A stretch of DNA of 64,000 bases from the NCBI RefSeq assembly GCF_026626635.1, contig NZ_JAPNKA010000001.1, positions 2,666,001 through 2,730,000 on the forward strand, read 5' to 3'. The translations under genes and the position numbers were made by a program. The notes under the pieces were generated by a model. That model did no database searches and had not been told where the DNA came from. It saw nothing but the letters and a program-made list of their open reading frames with translations. Each line of letters starts with the position of its first letter. Position 1 is the first letter of the stretch. Source of the DNA: Archangium lansingense (GTDB taxonomy: Bacteria; Myxococcota; Myxococcia; Myxococcales; Myxococcaceae). Shown here piece by piece: positions 36,288-43,319 of this stretch.

Positions 36288-36308
36288 GTAAGCCTCCGAT
36301 CCAGCCCA
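36288..36308 (+). repeat. IS66 left terminal inverted repeat
   Basis: 21-bp terminal repeat beginning GTAAGCCTCCGATCC. Position 12 differs from the right end. Confidence 0.93.
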
Positions 36309-36337
36309 GGTAGTGGAGGTGCTGGAGGGGTCGCAGA

Positions 36338-36739
36338 GTGCGCGGCGCGATGACGACGAACACAGCGACGACAAAGACGGAGCCGGCGTGGTTGGAAGCA
36401 GCGCGGCAGCCGAGGTGGACCCCGGAGGTAGCAGCAGAGGTGGTGCGAGCGTGGGAGGCGGAAGGAGGTACGCAGTCGGCCTTCATGCGCAAGTACGGGT
36501 TACCGCGCGAGAGGCTGCGCTTCTGGACGCGCAGGCGAGAGGGAAAGGAGGGAGCGCGGACGGCCATGGCCTTCGTGCCCGTGGAGGTGGCGCCCGCCGA
36601 GCGGAGTGAGGTGGGGCGGGAGCAGGGGGAGGCGGTGCAGGTGGAGGTGGGCGGGGTGAGAGTGAGAGTGGATGCGAGAGCCAGCCAGGAGTTGGTGGCG
36701 CGGGTGCTGCGGGCGGTGAAGGAGGTGCAGGGGTGCTGA
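36338..36739 (+). CDS. tnpA: IS66 accessory protein TnpA, 133 aa
   Basis: A small basic helix-turn-helix-type protein: RWTPEVAAEVVRAWEAEGGT and AFMRKYGLPRERLRFWTRR match IS66 OrfA. A GTG at 36338 has a GGAGG ribosome site 9 nt upstream; ATG 36350 is an alternative. Its end overlaps tnpB by 7 nt. Confidence 0.85.
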   Translation: MRGAMTTNTATTKTEPAWLEAARQPRWTPEVAAEVVRAWEAEGGTQSAFMRKYGLPRERLRFWTRRREGKEGARTAMAFVPVEVAPAERSEVGREQGEAVQVEVGGVRVRVDARASQELVARVLRAVKEVQGC

Positions 36740-37077
36740 GGCTACCGGAGGGGGTGAGAATCTGGGTGGCGACGCAGCCGTGCGACATGCGCAAGCAGGC
36801 CGACGGGCTGAGCGCGCTGGTGCAGGGCAGTCTTGGGCAGCAGCCGAAGTCGGGCCACCTCTTCGTCTTCTTCTCGAGGAGAAGGGATTTCGTGCGCATT
36901 CTCTTCTGGGACGCCAACGGCTACTGCACCGTGAGCAAGAGACTGGAGGCGGGGCGCTTTCGGGTGCCGGCGCCCGTAGAGGGCCAGGCCGCGGTGCACC
37001 TGGAAGCGCGGCAGCTCGCGGAGTTGCTGTCGCTGGTGGAGGCCAGCAGCGCGGTACGGCGAGGCGAGGTGCATTGA
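36733..37077 (+). CDS. tnpB: IS66 accessory protein TnpB (Orf2), 114 aa
   Basis: Diagnostic IS66 Orf2 segments: RIWVATQPCDMRKQADGLSA, GHLFVFFSRRRDFVRILFWD and GYCTVSKRLEAGRF. Start GTG 36733 overlaps the end of tnpA, suggesting coupled translation. Needed with TnpA and TnpC for transposition in characterised IS66 elements. Confidence 0.93.
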   Translation: MLRLPEGVRIWVATQPCDMRKQADGLSALVQGSLGQQPKSGHLFVFFSRRRDFVRILFWDANGYCTVSKRLEAGRFRVPAPVEGQAAVHLEARQLAELLSLVEASSAVRRGEVH

Positions 37078-37119
37078 GTCCGCGCTTGCGCGCCCGGCCC
37101 CACTTCGTGCATAGGCACG

Positions 37120-38793
37120 GTGCGCATGACTTTTCCCGTCACCATTGAAGAAGAGAGGGGCCAGCAGGAAGAAGCCCAGCCGACCGCCTTCGAGGCGGAC
37201 GACATGGAGGCGGTGCGCGCCTACATGCTGCAACTGCTGATGGAGGGCCGCGGCGAGCAGGCCGTTGAGATGTTGTTGGGCCTGTTGGGTCGGCTGCGCG
37301 AGGAGCACAGCTCCACGACGGTGCGACTCCAGCAGGCGCTGCGGCAGCTGTACGGGCGGCGCAGTGAGAAGACTCCCGCCAGTCAGCTCCAACTCCTGCT
37401 GTCATTGTTCACCCAGCAGCAGTCCGCCGAGCCAGAGGCCGTGCCCGCCACCGTCGACGGTGCACAGGCAGCCGCCCCAGCGGCCCCGCCGGCCGACGCG
37501 CCGAAGAAGACGCCCAGACGCGCGCCCCTCCGCGGCGCCCAGGCCCTGCCCGCGCACCTGGAGAGGCGCGAGGTGCTGGTGCAACCCGCGGCCGAGGAGT
37601 GCGTCTGCCCGGGTTGCGGTGAGCAGAGGCAGCCCATGGGCGAGGAGGTAAGCCAGCGACTGGAATTGGAGCCGGCGCGCTTCTACGTGCGGGTGGAGAA
37701 GCGCCCGAAGCTCGGGTGCCAGCGCTGCAAGGAGGGGGTGGCCGCCGCGCCCGCCGGTGAGGCGCCATTGCCGGGAGCGCTGCCCGGCCCGGGGTTGCTG
37801 GCGCAGCTACTGGTGGGCAAGTACCGCGACGGGCTGCCCCTGCACCGCCAGCAGGCCATTTTCGACAAACGCCACGGGGTGAGGCTGCCCGCCTCCACTC
37901 TGGGCGACTGGGTGGCGGGGGCCAGTGACTTGCTGGCGCCCGTGGTGGCGCTGCTCAAGCAGCGCACGCTGGCGGACGCCTTGCTGCACACCGACGACAC
38001 CGGGGTGCGCGTGCTGGACAGGGACGACGCCCGCGGCATCAAGCGCGGACACCTCTGGCCGTACGTGGGAGTGGGCGGCAACGTCTTCGTGGAGTACACC
38101 CCCGATTGGAGTGGCACGGGCCCCCAAGGGGTGCTGGCCGACTTCCGGGGCTACCTGGTGGTGGACGGCTACAAGGGCTACCAGTCCCTCTTCGGCCCCA
38201 CCTCTCCACGCATTGAGGTGGGCTGTTGGATGCACGCCCGGCGTGGCTTCGAGCGCGCATACGTGGCCGGAGACGCTCGCGGCGGCACGGTGCTCACGCT
38301 CGTGCAGAAGCTGTACGCCGTGGAGCGGCAGGCCCAGGACGCGGGGCTCTCCGCCGAGGCACGCCTTTGCCTGCGCCTCGAGCACAGCCGCCCCGTCTAC
38401 GAGGAACTCTTCGGCTTGCTGGAGGAGTGGGCCCCGCACGTGCCCGCCAAGACGCCGCTGGGCAAGGCCATTGCTTACGCGCGCAACCGCTACCTCCCCC
38501 TGGGCCGCTTCCTCGAGGACGGACGCCTTCCGGTGGACAACGGCGAGGTGGAGCGCCTCATCAAGCTCATTGTCCTCGGACGCAAGAACTGGCTCTTCCT
38601 GGGCAGCGATGCCGCTGGCCACCGGGCCGCCAGTGTCTACTCCCTCGTGCTCAGCTGCTACCGGCTGGGCATGGACCCGTGGGCCTACTTCCGCGACGTG
38701 CTGCCCAAGCTCGGCGACACCCGCTTCCCCGCCTCCCGCCTCGCGGAGCTCCTCCCCGAGTCGTGGGCTCAGCAGCAGGCTCAGCAGCGATAG
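37120..38793 (+). CDS. tnpC: IS66 transposase TnpC, 557 aa (or 555 from ATG 37126)
   Basis: Order of domains: an N-terminal leucine-rich coiled region, a Pro/Ala linker, a zinc ribbon (CVCPGCGEQ ... CQRC), then a DDE core with LLHTDDTGVRVLD, YLVVDGYKGYQSLFG and the Glu in VDNGEVERLIKLIVLGRKNW. The C-terminal LGSDAAGHRAASVYSLVLSC block is intact. No frameshift or stop is present, so the element should be transposition-competent. GTG 37120 and ATG 37126 are both possible starts. Confidence 0.96.
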   Translation: MRMTFPVTIEEERGQQEEAQPTAFEADDMEAVRAYMLQLLMEGRGEQAVEMLLGLLGRLREEHSSTTVRLQQALRQLYGRRSEKTPASQLQLLLSLFTQQQSAEPEAVPATVDGAQAAAPAAPPADAPKKTPRRAPLRGAQALPAHLERREVLVQPAAEECVCPGCGEQRQPMGEEVSQRLELEPARFYVRVEKRPKLGCQRCKEGVAAAPAGEAPLPGALPGPGLLAQLLVGKYRDGLPLHRQQAIFDKRHGVRLPASTLGDWVAGASDLLAPVVALLKQRTLADALLHTDDTGVRVLDRDDARGIKRGHLWPYVGVGGNVFVEYTPDWSGTGPQGVLADFRGYLVVDGYKGYQSLFGPTSPRIEVGCWMHARRGFERAYVAGDARGGTVLTLVQKLYAVERQAQDAGLSAEARLCLRLEHSRPVYEELFGLLEEWAPHVPAKTPLGKAIAYARNRYLPLGRFLEDGRLPVDNGEVERLIKLIVLGRKNWLFLGSDAAGHRAASVYSLVLSCYRLGMDPWAYFRDVLPKLGDTRFPASRLAELLPESWAQQQAQQR

Positions 38794-38854
38794 GCTTGTC
38801 GACGCGCCATCCATCACGCGGCCACCGTGCCATGCTCCTCGGTGGCCGACACCA

Positions 38855-38875
38855 TGGGCTGGACCGGAGGCTTAC
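38855..38875 (+). repeat. IS66 right terminal inverted repeat
   Basis: Ends GGACCGGAGGCTTAC and is the inverse complement of the left end with one mismatch. The target duplication GCGCCGCC follows at 38876-38883. Confidence 0.93.
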
Positions 38876-38999
38876 GCGCCGCCGCTCGCTGGAGGTTGGC
38901 GAGCCTCGGGTCCCGGGCCGCTGGCTCTCTTGGGCTCGGCGCTGACGTAGTGCAGGCTGAGACAAAGAGCAGAAGTGCGATGCACGCTCGGAAACGCAT
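38876..38999 (-). pseudogene. DUF6310-like lipoprotein toxin copy A, N-terminal part
   Basis: ATG 38999 with a GGAGGA ribosome site 8 nt upstream gives MRFRACIALLLFVSACTTS (lipobox VSAC) and PREPAARDPRLANLQRAA, identical to copy B, and then runs into the IS66 right end. Without the IS it would continue into the piece at 35474-36287. As it stands a short secreted lipopeptide ending in IS-encoded residues could be made. Confidence 0.88.
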
Positions 39000-39054
39000 G
39001 GCTACATCCTCCAACAAACTCGGGACCTGGTGTTTCCTGGGGAGCAGCGCAACC

Positions 39055-39813
39055 TCAAGGCGCTGAGCGCCCGCCAATCACTGGGAAGCGCGCGTAGGCT
39101 CGTAGGAGCGCGTCGAGGTGGGCGGGGTTGTCCAGGTCGAGCGGCGCATCGGTGAGCCGGACCACCCATCCGCCCGTCGCGGTACGCAGTGAGCGCGAGA
39201 GCAGGTCCGCGTCGCGCGCTGTGTCCGGAAACCCGATGGCTCGAGCGGTAGCGGCAGACCAATAGTTCAGCCACCCCAGGCGATGCGGAATCTCGGGTGA
39301 GCGGATGTGGTCTGGGAACCTGAGCGCAGGCAATCCCCGTGGCGGGCTCCCCGGCTTGCGCCGTGGATCGAGCGTCTGCCGCGAAATTTCGGCGCCCGCA
39401 CCGAGCGGCGTCGCATCCCCCCAGTATGCGCGAGCAGCCTCCCCTAGCGCCTTCAGCACATCCGCTGCCGGCGCGATGCCGACTGCGTCCAGGTGCAGCG
39501 ACCCATGGACTTCAAAGTGTGGCCCGCCCCCCGCGTAAAGACTATTTGGGTTTTCCAACCCAAATAGCGTCATGGGGTAGTTATCGTCATCGTTGCAAAC
39601 GAACGGAAACCCGCCGTCCGTCCTGCCGGCCACGACCCACTCATCGCGGTCAGGCAATGCAACGATGTCCCCCTTTTCAGTGAGCGTCCATCCTAGTTTC
39701 AATCCAGGGAGCGCTCGCTCCATTCCATGGACGATTGCGAGAGGCCGCGCATCGCCACTCACGAGGGCGGGTGCGTTGATGATGATGCTAAGCTTATTTG
39801 AATGGGCATCCAT
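39055..39813 (-). CDS. DUF5953-like immunity protein, copy B, 252 aa
   Basis: Starts MDAHSNKLSIIINAPALVSG, 1 nt after the toxin B stop. Shared with copy A: an APAL...RPLA(I/V)V(H/R)GMERA.PGL pattern near the N-terminus with many substitutions, then near identity from SPEIPHRLGWLNYWSA to the end. It lacks a signal peptide and is taken as the cytoplasmic immunity partner of the intact toxin at 39815-40738. The repeated downstream sequence (AGCAGCGCAACCTCAAGGCG) also follows copy A. Confidence 0.77.
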   Translation of the reverse strand: MDAHSNKLSIIINAPALVSGDARPLAIVHGMERALPGLKLGWTLTEKGDIVALPDRDEWVVAGRTDGGFPFVCNDDDNYPMTLFGLENPNSLYAGGGPHFEVHGSLHLDAVGIAPAADVLKALGEAARAYWGDATPLGAGAEISRQTLDPRRKPGSPPRGLPALRFPDHIRSPEIPHRLGWLNYWSAATARAIGFPDTARDADLLSRSLRTATGGWVVRLTDAPLDLDNPAHLDALLRAYARFPVIGGRSAP

Positions 39814-39814
39814 C

Positions 39815-40738
39815 TCAGCACCAGTTCATGAGGATGACTTGGAGGGTGCTGTCCGCGCGTTCCAGCGCGATTTTATGTGCTTTGCTGCGCACGCCAACGA
39901 CAAAGTCATATCCACACGCTTCTGCGAGTCTCTTCTCGCGTTTGTATTCCGGCAGCTTCATTTGGATGAAGAAGTCTTGGGAGCGCGAGTCTTGCTTGTC
40001 AAAGTCATCCGTTTTGACGTCCCACAGCGTGCGCGTGGCCATTTGTAGCGCGTCGAAGTTCTTCCCATTTATGAGCACATCCCAGCCGGGGAAGCTGTTC
40101 AGCGGAACCCTGTCGGCACACTTGTTGTGCAGGTCATTACCGCCCAAGTGTTTCACCCGTTGAGGCTTGCACTCCGGGCGGCGGCCTCGCTCCGTGACTT
40201 CGGTTGGCCCCAGAGGAGGGAAATCCGGTCCTTTGGGCTCCGGCTTGGGCTTTTGTTTCGGCAAGGGTTCCTGTGGGGCGGGCTGCGTTTCAGGCACGGG
40301 GCGTGTTTCAGGCACGGGCCCTACCTCGGGGTAGTCCCCACTCAGTTCATATGCATCCAGGGCCTCTTTGATGGCGAATCCCACCACCACCATGCCCGTG
40401 ACGATCACCGCTCCCACGACGATCTCCGGTGCCGCCAGGACGCAGACCCCGATTCCCACGGCAGCGGCACCAGCGGAGGCGACCGCGCAGCTTCCCGTGG
40501 TGTCGTGAAACTCGATTCGGTCATGGTCGAGGGCCTGAAAGCACCGCTCCACCAGCACGGGCCAGGGCTGGGATGCCTCCTCGACGACGCACCGCCCCCC
40601 GTCCGTCCAGGGCAGTGTCGCCGCGCGCTGGAGGTTGGCGAGCCTCGGGTCCCGGGCCGCTGGCTCTCTTGGGCTCGGCGCTGACGTAGTGCAGGCTGAG
40701 ACAAAGAGCAGAAGGGCGATGCACGCTCGGAAACGCAT
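39815..40738 (-). CDS. DUF6310-like lipoprotein nuclease-type toxin, copy B (intact), 307 aa
   Basis: MRFRACIALLLFVSAC is a lipoprotein signal. The body carries CVVEEASQPWPVLVERCFQ, a long hydrophobic segment (VGAVIVTGMVVVGFAI) that could cross a membrane, and a Pro/Lys linker with VPETRPVPETQP and KQKPKPEPKGP. The C-terminal tip is RPECKPQRVKHLGGNDLHNKCAD...FDALQMATRTLWDVKTDDFD. The Asp plus Asp-x-Lys arrangement fits a PD-(D/E)XK nuclease. I place it in the myxobacterial DUF6310 toxin family of SitA-like layout: lipid anchor, translocation segment, variable tip. The tip differs from copy A while the first about 200 residues nearly match. The GGAGGA ribosome site precedes ATG 40738. Confidence 0.75.
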   Translation of the reverse strand: MRFRACIALLLFVSACTTSAPSPREPAARDPRLANLQRAATLPWTDGGRCVVEEASQPWPVLVERCFQALDHDRIEFHDTTGSCAVASAGAAAVGIGVCVLAAPEIVVGAVIVTGMVVVGFAIKEALDAYELSGDYPEVGPVPETRPVPETQPAPQEPLPKQKPKPEPKGPDFPPLGPTEVTERGRRPECKPQRVKHLGGNDLHNKCADRVPLNSFPGWDVLINGKNFDALQMATRTLWDVKTDDFDKQDSRSQDFFIQMKLPEYKREKRLAEACGYDFVVGVRSKAHKIALERADSTLQVILMNWC

Positions 40739-40965
40739 GACTACATCCTCCAACAAACTCAGGACCTGGTGTGTCCTGGTTCTACGGGAAGGTCACGCCG
40801 TCGAAGAACTCCCTGGTGCTCGCGACCTGTCCGTACCCGGTTCAAGTCGATTCAAAGGAGAGCCTTCAGCCGTAGACCCGCCCCGCGCGACACCACGCTT
40901 CCGGCGACCCTGCTCTCCAGGCGGCCCAGAGAGCGTTCGGTGATGGCCCTCTCGTTGGCGTCTAG

Positions 40966-41121
40966 CTTACGTGGGAGCGCTGTTGGGTGTGCCCGTGTCC
41001 ACAGCAAGCCAAGGAGAACGCCAATATCGACTGGGTCACGGGGGACATGATCATCACCGGAGTCGGTACCTCCTTCAACGGAGATTGCGAAGCGGTGGAG
41101 CTGGGTACCCGCAAGTTCTAG
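40966..41121 (+). pseudogene. Possible C-terminal gene fragment
   Basis: In the 395 bp between toxin B and the CorC-like gene, one plus-strand frame reads QQAKENANIDWVTGDMIITG and VGTSFNGDCEAVELGTRKF, then stops at 41119-41121. The composition looks like real protein, but the frame is closed upstream at 40963, leaving at most 51 codons and no good start. It may be the tail of a lost gene. The rest of the gap (40741-40965) should contain the promoter of toxin B. Confidence 0.35.
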
Positions 41122-41134
41122 CCAGCCACGGAGC

Positions 41135-42481
41135 TCAGGCCTTGAGCTCCTGGCCCGCGGACTCCTTGCCCGCCGGCTCCTTGGGCGGCGCGGGCTCCTT
41201 GCTCGGCGTCTTGAGCTTGGTCATCCGCACCCGGTCGATGCGCGCGCCTTCCTTCGCGTGCACCGTGAAGGCCCAGCCGTTGTAGGTGAAGCGCTCGCCC
41301 ACGTCCGGCAGGTGCCCGGCCATCGAGGACAGGAAGCCGCCCAGCGTGTCGAAGTCTCCCTCTGGCAGCGAGAAGCCAAAGGCCTGGGTGAACCGATCCA
41401 CCTCCATGGCGGCGTCCACCAGGAAGCTCCCGTCGGCCTGCTTCTCCACCTGCTTCTCCTCCACCTCGAACTCGTCGCCGATGTCGCCGACGATCTCCCG
41501 GAGGATGTCCTCCAACGTCACGATCCCCATGAAGCCGCCGTACTCGTCCACGACGATGGCCATGTGGATCTTCTTGCGCTGCATCTCGCGCAGCAGATCT
41601 CCAATCGGCTTGAGCCACGGTACGAAGTGGGCCGGACGGATGATGTCCTGCAGGACGATGAGCTCGGGGTGCTGGAGCAGCGGAATCAGATCTCTCGCGT
41701 GCAGGACGCCGAGGATGTGGTCCACGTCATCCCGGTAGACGGGGATGCGCGAGTGGTTCTCCTCGGCCAGCAGGCGCAGCACCTGCTCGGGTGGGGTGGA
41801 GATGTCCACGCACACCACCTCGGTGCGCGGCACCATCACGTCGCGGCAGCGCTTGTCGGACAGCTCGAAGATGGAGCGGATGAGCTGGGGGGCGCTCTGG
41901 TCCACCTCCTCCTTGGCGGCCTGGGCGGCGAGCAGCTTCTCCAGCTCCTCGAGGGGCGGAGGCGGGGGCTCGAATCGCAGGGTGCGGCCGAAGCCGCGGG
42001 CCACGAGGTTGATGGGCACCATGAGCAGGCGCATGGGTGGGTAGAAGAGGACGACGAGCACCGAGACGAGCCCGGACAGGCGCAGCGCCCAGCGCTCGGG
42101 ACCGGCATTGGCCAGGCCGCGCATCGTCACCTCGATGAGGGCGGCCAGCACACCCACCAGCAGGGCGCCCGCGAGCACGGTGGCTACGTCCAGCCAGGCG
42201 GACTCGCCCCAGCGGGTGAAGTCGAGCAGCTTCGGCGGGACGAAGGAGCCGATGGCGGCGGCGAGGAAGCCGCACAGGACGCTGCCCATGCGCAGCGCGG
42301 TGGCGGTGGCCTCGCGCTCGGTCTTGTGGCGGAGCACCCGGCCGCCGGCGCTCGGGTTGGACTTCGCCAGGTCCTGGGCGCGCAGGTCGGAGGTCCCGTA
42401 GAGGGCGGACTCGGCGGCGGCGACGAAGCCCCGGAGGAGGATGAGGGCCAGGCAGGCGGTCCAGAGGACCCAAGTAGGCAT
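41135..42481 (-). CDS. CNNM/CBS/CorC-HlyC family membrane protein, 448 aa
   Basis: Order of domains: an N-terminal membrane DUF21/CNNM region with GFVAAAESALYG and about four hydrophobic helices to about 150. Next is a CBS pair (RDVMVPRTEVVCVDIS; NHSRIPVYRDDVDHILGVLH; IHMAIVVDEYGGFMGIVTLEDILREIVGDI). Last is a C-terminal CorC_HlyC domain (DFDTLGGFLSSMAGHLPDVG). The family is linked to Mg2+/Co2+ handling or efflux; 'hemolysin' in older names is not supported by the motifs. Start ATG 42481. It is divergent from the pilus N-domain gene, with 58 bp between them. Confidence 0.9.
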   Translation of the reverse strand: MPTWVLWTACLALILLRGFVAAAESALYGTSDLRAQDLAKSNPSAGGRVLRHKTEREATATALRMGSVLCGFLAAAIGSFVPPKLLDFTRWGESAWLDVATVLAGALLVGVLAALIEVTMRGLANAGPERWALRLSGLVSVLVVLFYPPMRLLMVPINLVARGFGRTLRFEPPPPPLEELEKLLAAQAAKEEVDQSAPQLIRSIFELSDKRCRDVMVPRTEVVCVDISTPPEQVLRLLAEENHSRIPVYRDDVDHILGVLHARDLIPLLQHPELIVLQDIIRPAHFVPWLKPIGDLLREMQRKKIHMAIVVDEYGGFMGIVTLEDILREIVGDIGDEFEVEEKQVEKQADGSFLVDAAMEVDRFTQAFGFSLPEGDFDTLGGFLSSMAGHLPDVGERFTYNGWAFTVHAKEGARIDRVRMTKLKTPSKEPAPPKEPAGKESAGQELKA

Positions 42482-42539
42482 AGGGTTCCTCTACATAGCC
42501 CGTGGTAAGAGGAGACGCACACTTTCCGAGAGGGTTGGG

Positions 42540-43319
42540 ATGCGCATGCGTCCACCAGTGAGCCGCTCCTGCCCGGTCACGAACCCCCTCTCCCTCTGGG
42601 AGAGGGTAGGGGGGAGGGTGTTGGCTTTGCTCGCCCCCCTGGCCGCCCTCTGGGTGGCGGTGTCCCCGTCCCCAGCGTCCGCCTGGCCGGTGGACCTGGT
42701 GATGCCGCTGGAGCCGGGCAAGGAGCGCTTCCACAAGCTGAGCGTGGTGGAGTTCGTGGAGGTGGAGGATCCCTCCATCGCCACTGCAGAGGTGCTCGAG
42801 GGCAGCAACGAGCTGCTGCTGACGGGGCTCAAGCCCGGGCGCACGCTGCTGCTGCTGTACGCGGAGGGGAAGTTCGCGGTGTGGCGGCTGGTGGTGGGCG
42901 CTGCTTCCGAGCCCTCCGCGGAGCCCCTGATTGCCGCGGCGCGCAAGGCCTGCCCGGGCCTCAAGGTGACGGAGGGCTCCGCGCGGGGCCTGACGGCCGA
43001 GGTGAAGGACGCGCGCTGCCGTGAGGCGCTGCGCTCGCTGCTGAAGACGGACGCGTACGTGGCGCGCGAGCTGGAGCTGACCTTCGAGCTGCCCCAGCTC
43101 CAGGAGCAGCTCGCGGCCCTGACGCCGGTGTTGAAGGGCCAGGGCCTCACGGTGAGCTACCGCGGGGCAGGGCTGCTGCTGGAGGGCTCCACCACCCCAG
43201 AGGGCCACCGCCGGGCGCTCTGGGAGCTGTTCCGCCAGTCCGTGGGCCGCGTGCCGCTGGAGGACCGCGTCACCGTGCGGCGGCCAGTCCCCCCCGACGC
43301 CGGAACGTCCGCCGACTAG
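42540..43319 (+). CDS. Secreted protein with CpaC-type pilus N-domain, 259 aa
   Basis: A hydrophobic signal ending ASAWP precedes a CpaC/secretin N-terminal domain: SVVEFVEVEDPSIATAEVLEG and LLLTGLKPGRTLLLLYAEGKFAVWRLVV. In the characterised system the domain is part of the Flp/Tad pilus secretin; here there is no secretin channel, and the rest (about 120-259) is unassigned. Oddly, residues 15-27 (NPLSLWERVGGRV) are a translated REP-like element lying inside the N-terminus ahead of the hydrophobic core. Starting instead at GTG 42618 or TTG 42627, after the repeat, would give a standard short signal peptide. The stop codon shares 3 bp (CTAG) with the convergent antiporter stop. Confidence 0.75.
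   Translation: MRMRPPVSRSCPVTNPLSLWERVGGRVLALLAPLAALWVAVSPSPASAWPVDLVMPLEPGKERFHKLSVVEFVEVEDPSIATAEVLEGSNELLLTGLKPGRTLLLLYAEGKFAVWRLVVGAASEPSAEPLIAAARKACPGLKVTEGSARGLTAEVKDARCREALRSLLKTDAYVARELELTFELPQLQEQLAALTPVLKGQGLTVSYRGAGLLLEGSTTPEGHRRALWELFRQSVGRVPLEDRVTVRRPVPPDAGTSAD
42584..42619 (+). repeat. REP-like palindromic repeat
   Basis: CCCTCTCCCTCTGGGAGAGG and a G-rich tail, same element and orientation as at 6778-6874 and 61223-61256. It overlaps the start region of the pilus N-domain gene. Confidence 0.8.

Larger units (their letters stand above)
36288..38875 (+). mobile_element. Complete IS66-family insertion sequence, 2588 bp
   Basis: Terminal inverted repeats of 21 bp, GTAAGCCTCCGATCCAGCCC... 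at 36288-36308 and its complement at 38855-38875, differ at one position. Perfect 8-bp duplications flank it. Three genes (tnpA, tnpB, tnpC) are intact and in the usual order. It is inserted in the minus-strand toxin gene, with its own genes on the plus strand, so transcription opposes the host gene. The perfect duplication and intact genes indicate recent insertion. Confidence 0.97.

Noticed and set aside
40830..40860. GGTTCAAGTC, a tRNA T-loop-like sequence
   Set aside because: No pairing T-stem, anticodon arm or acceptor stem could be formed around it. No tRNA or rRNA gene was found in the window.
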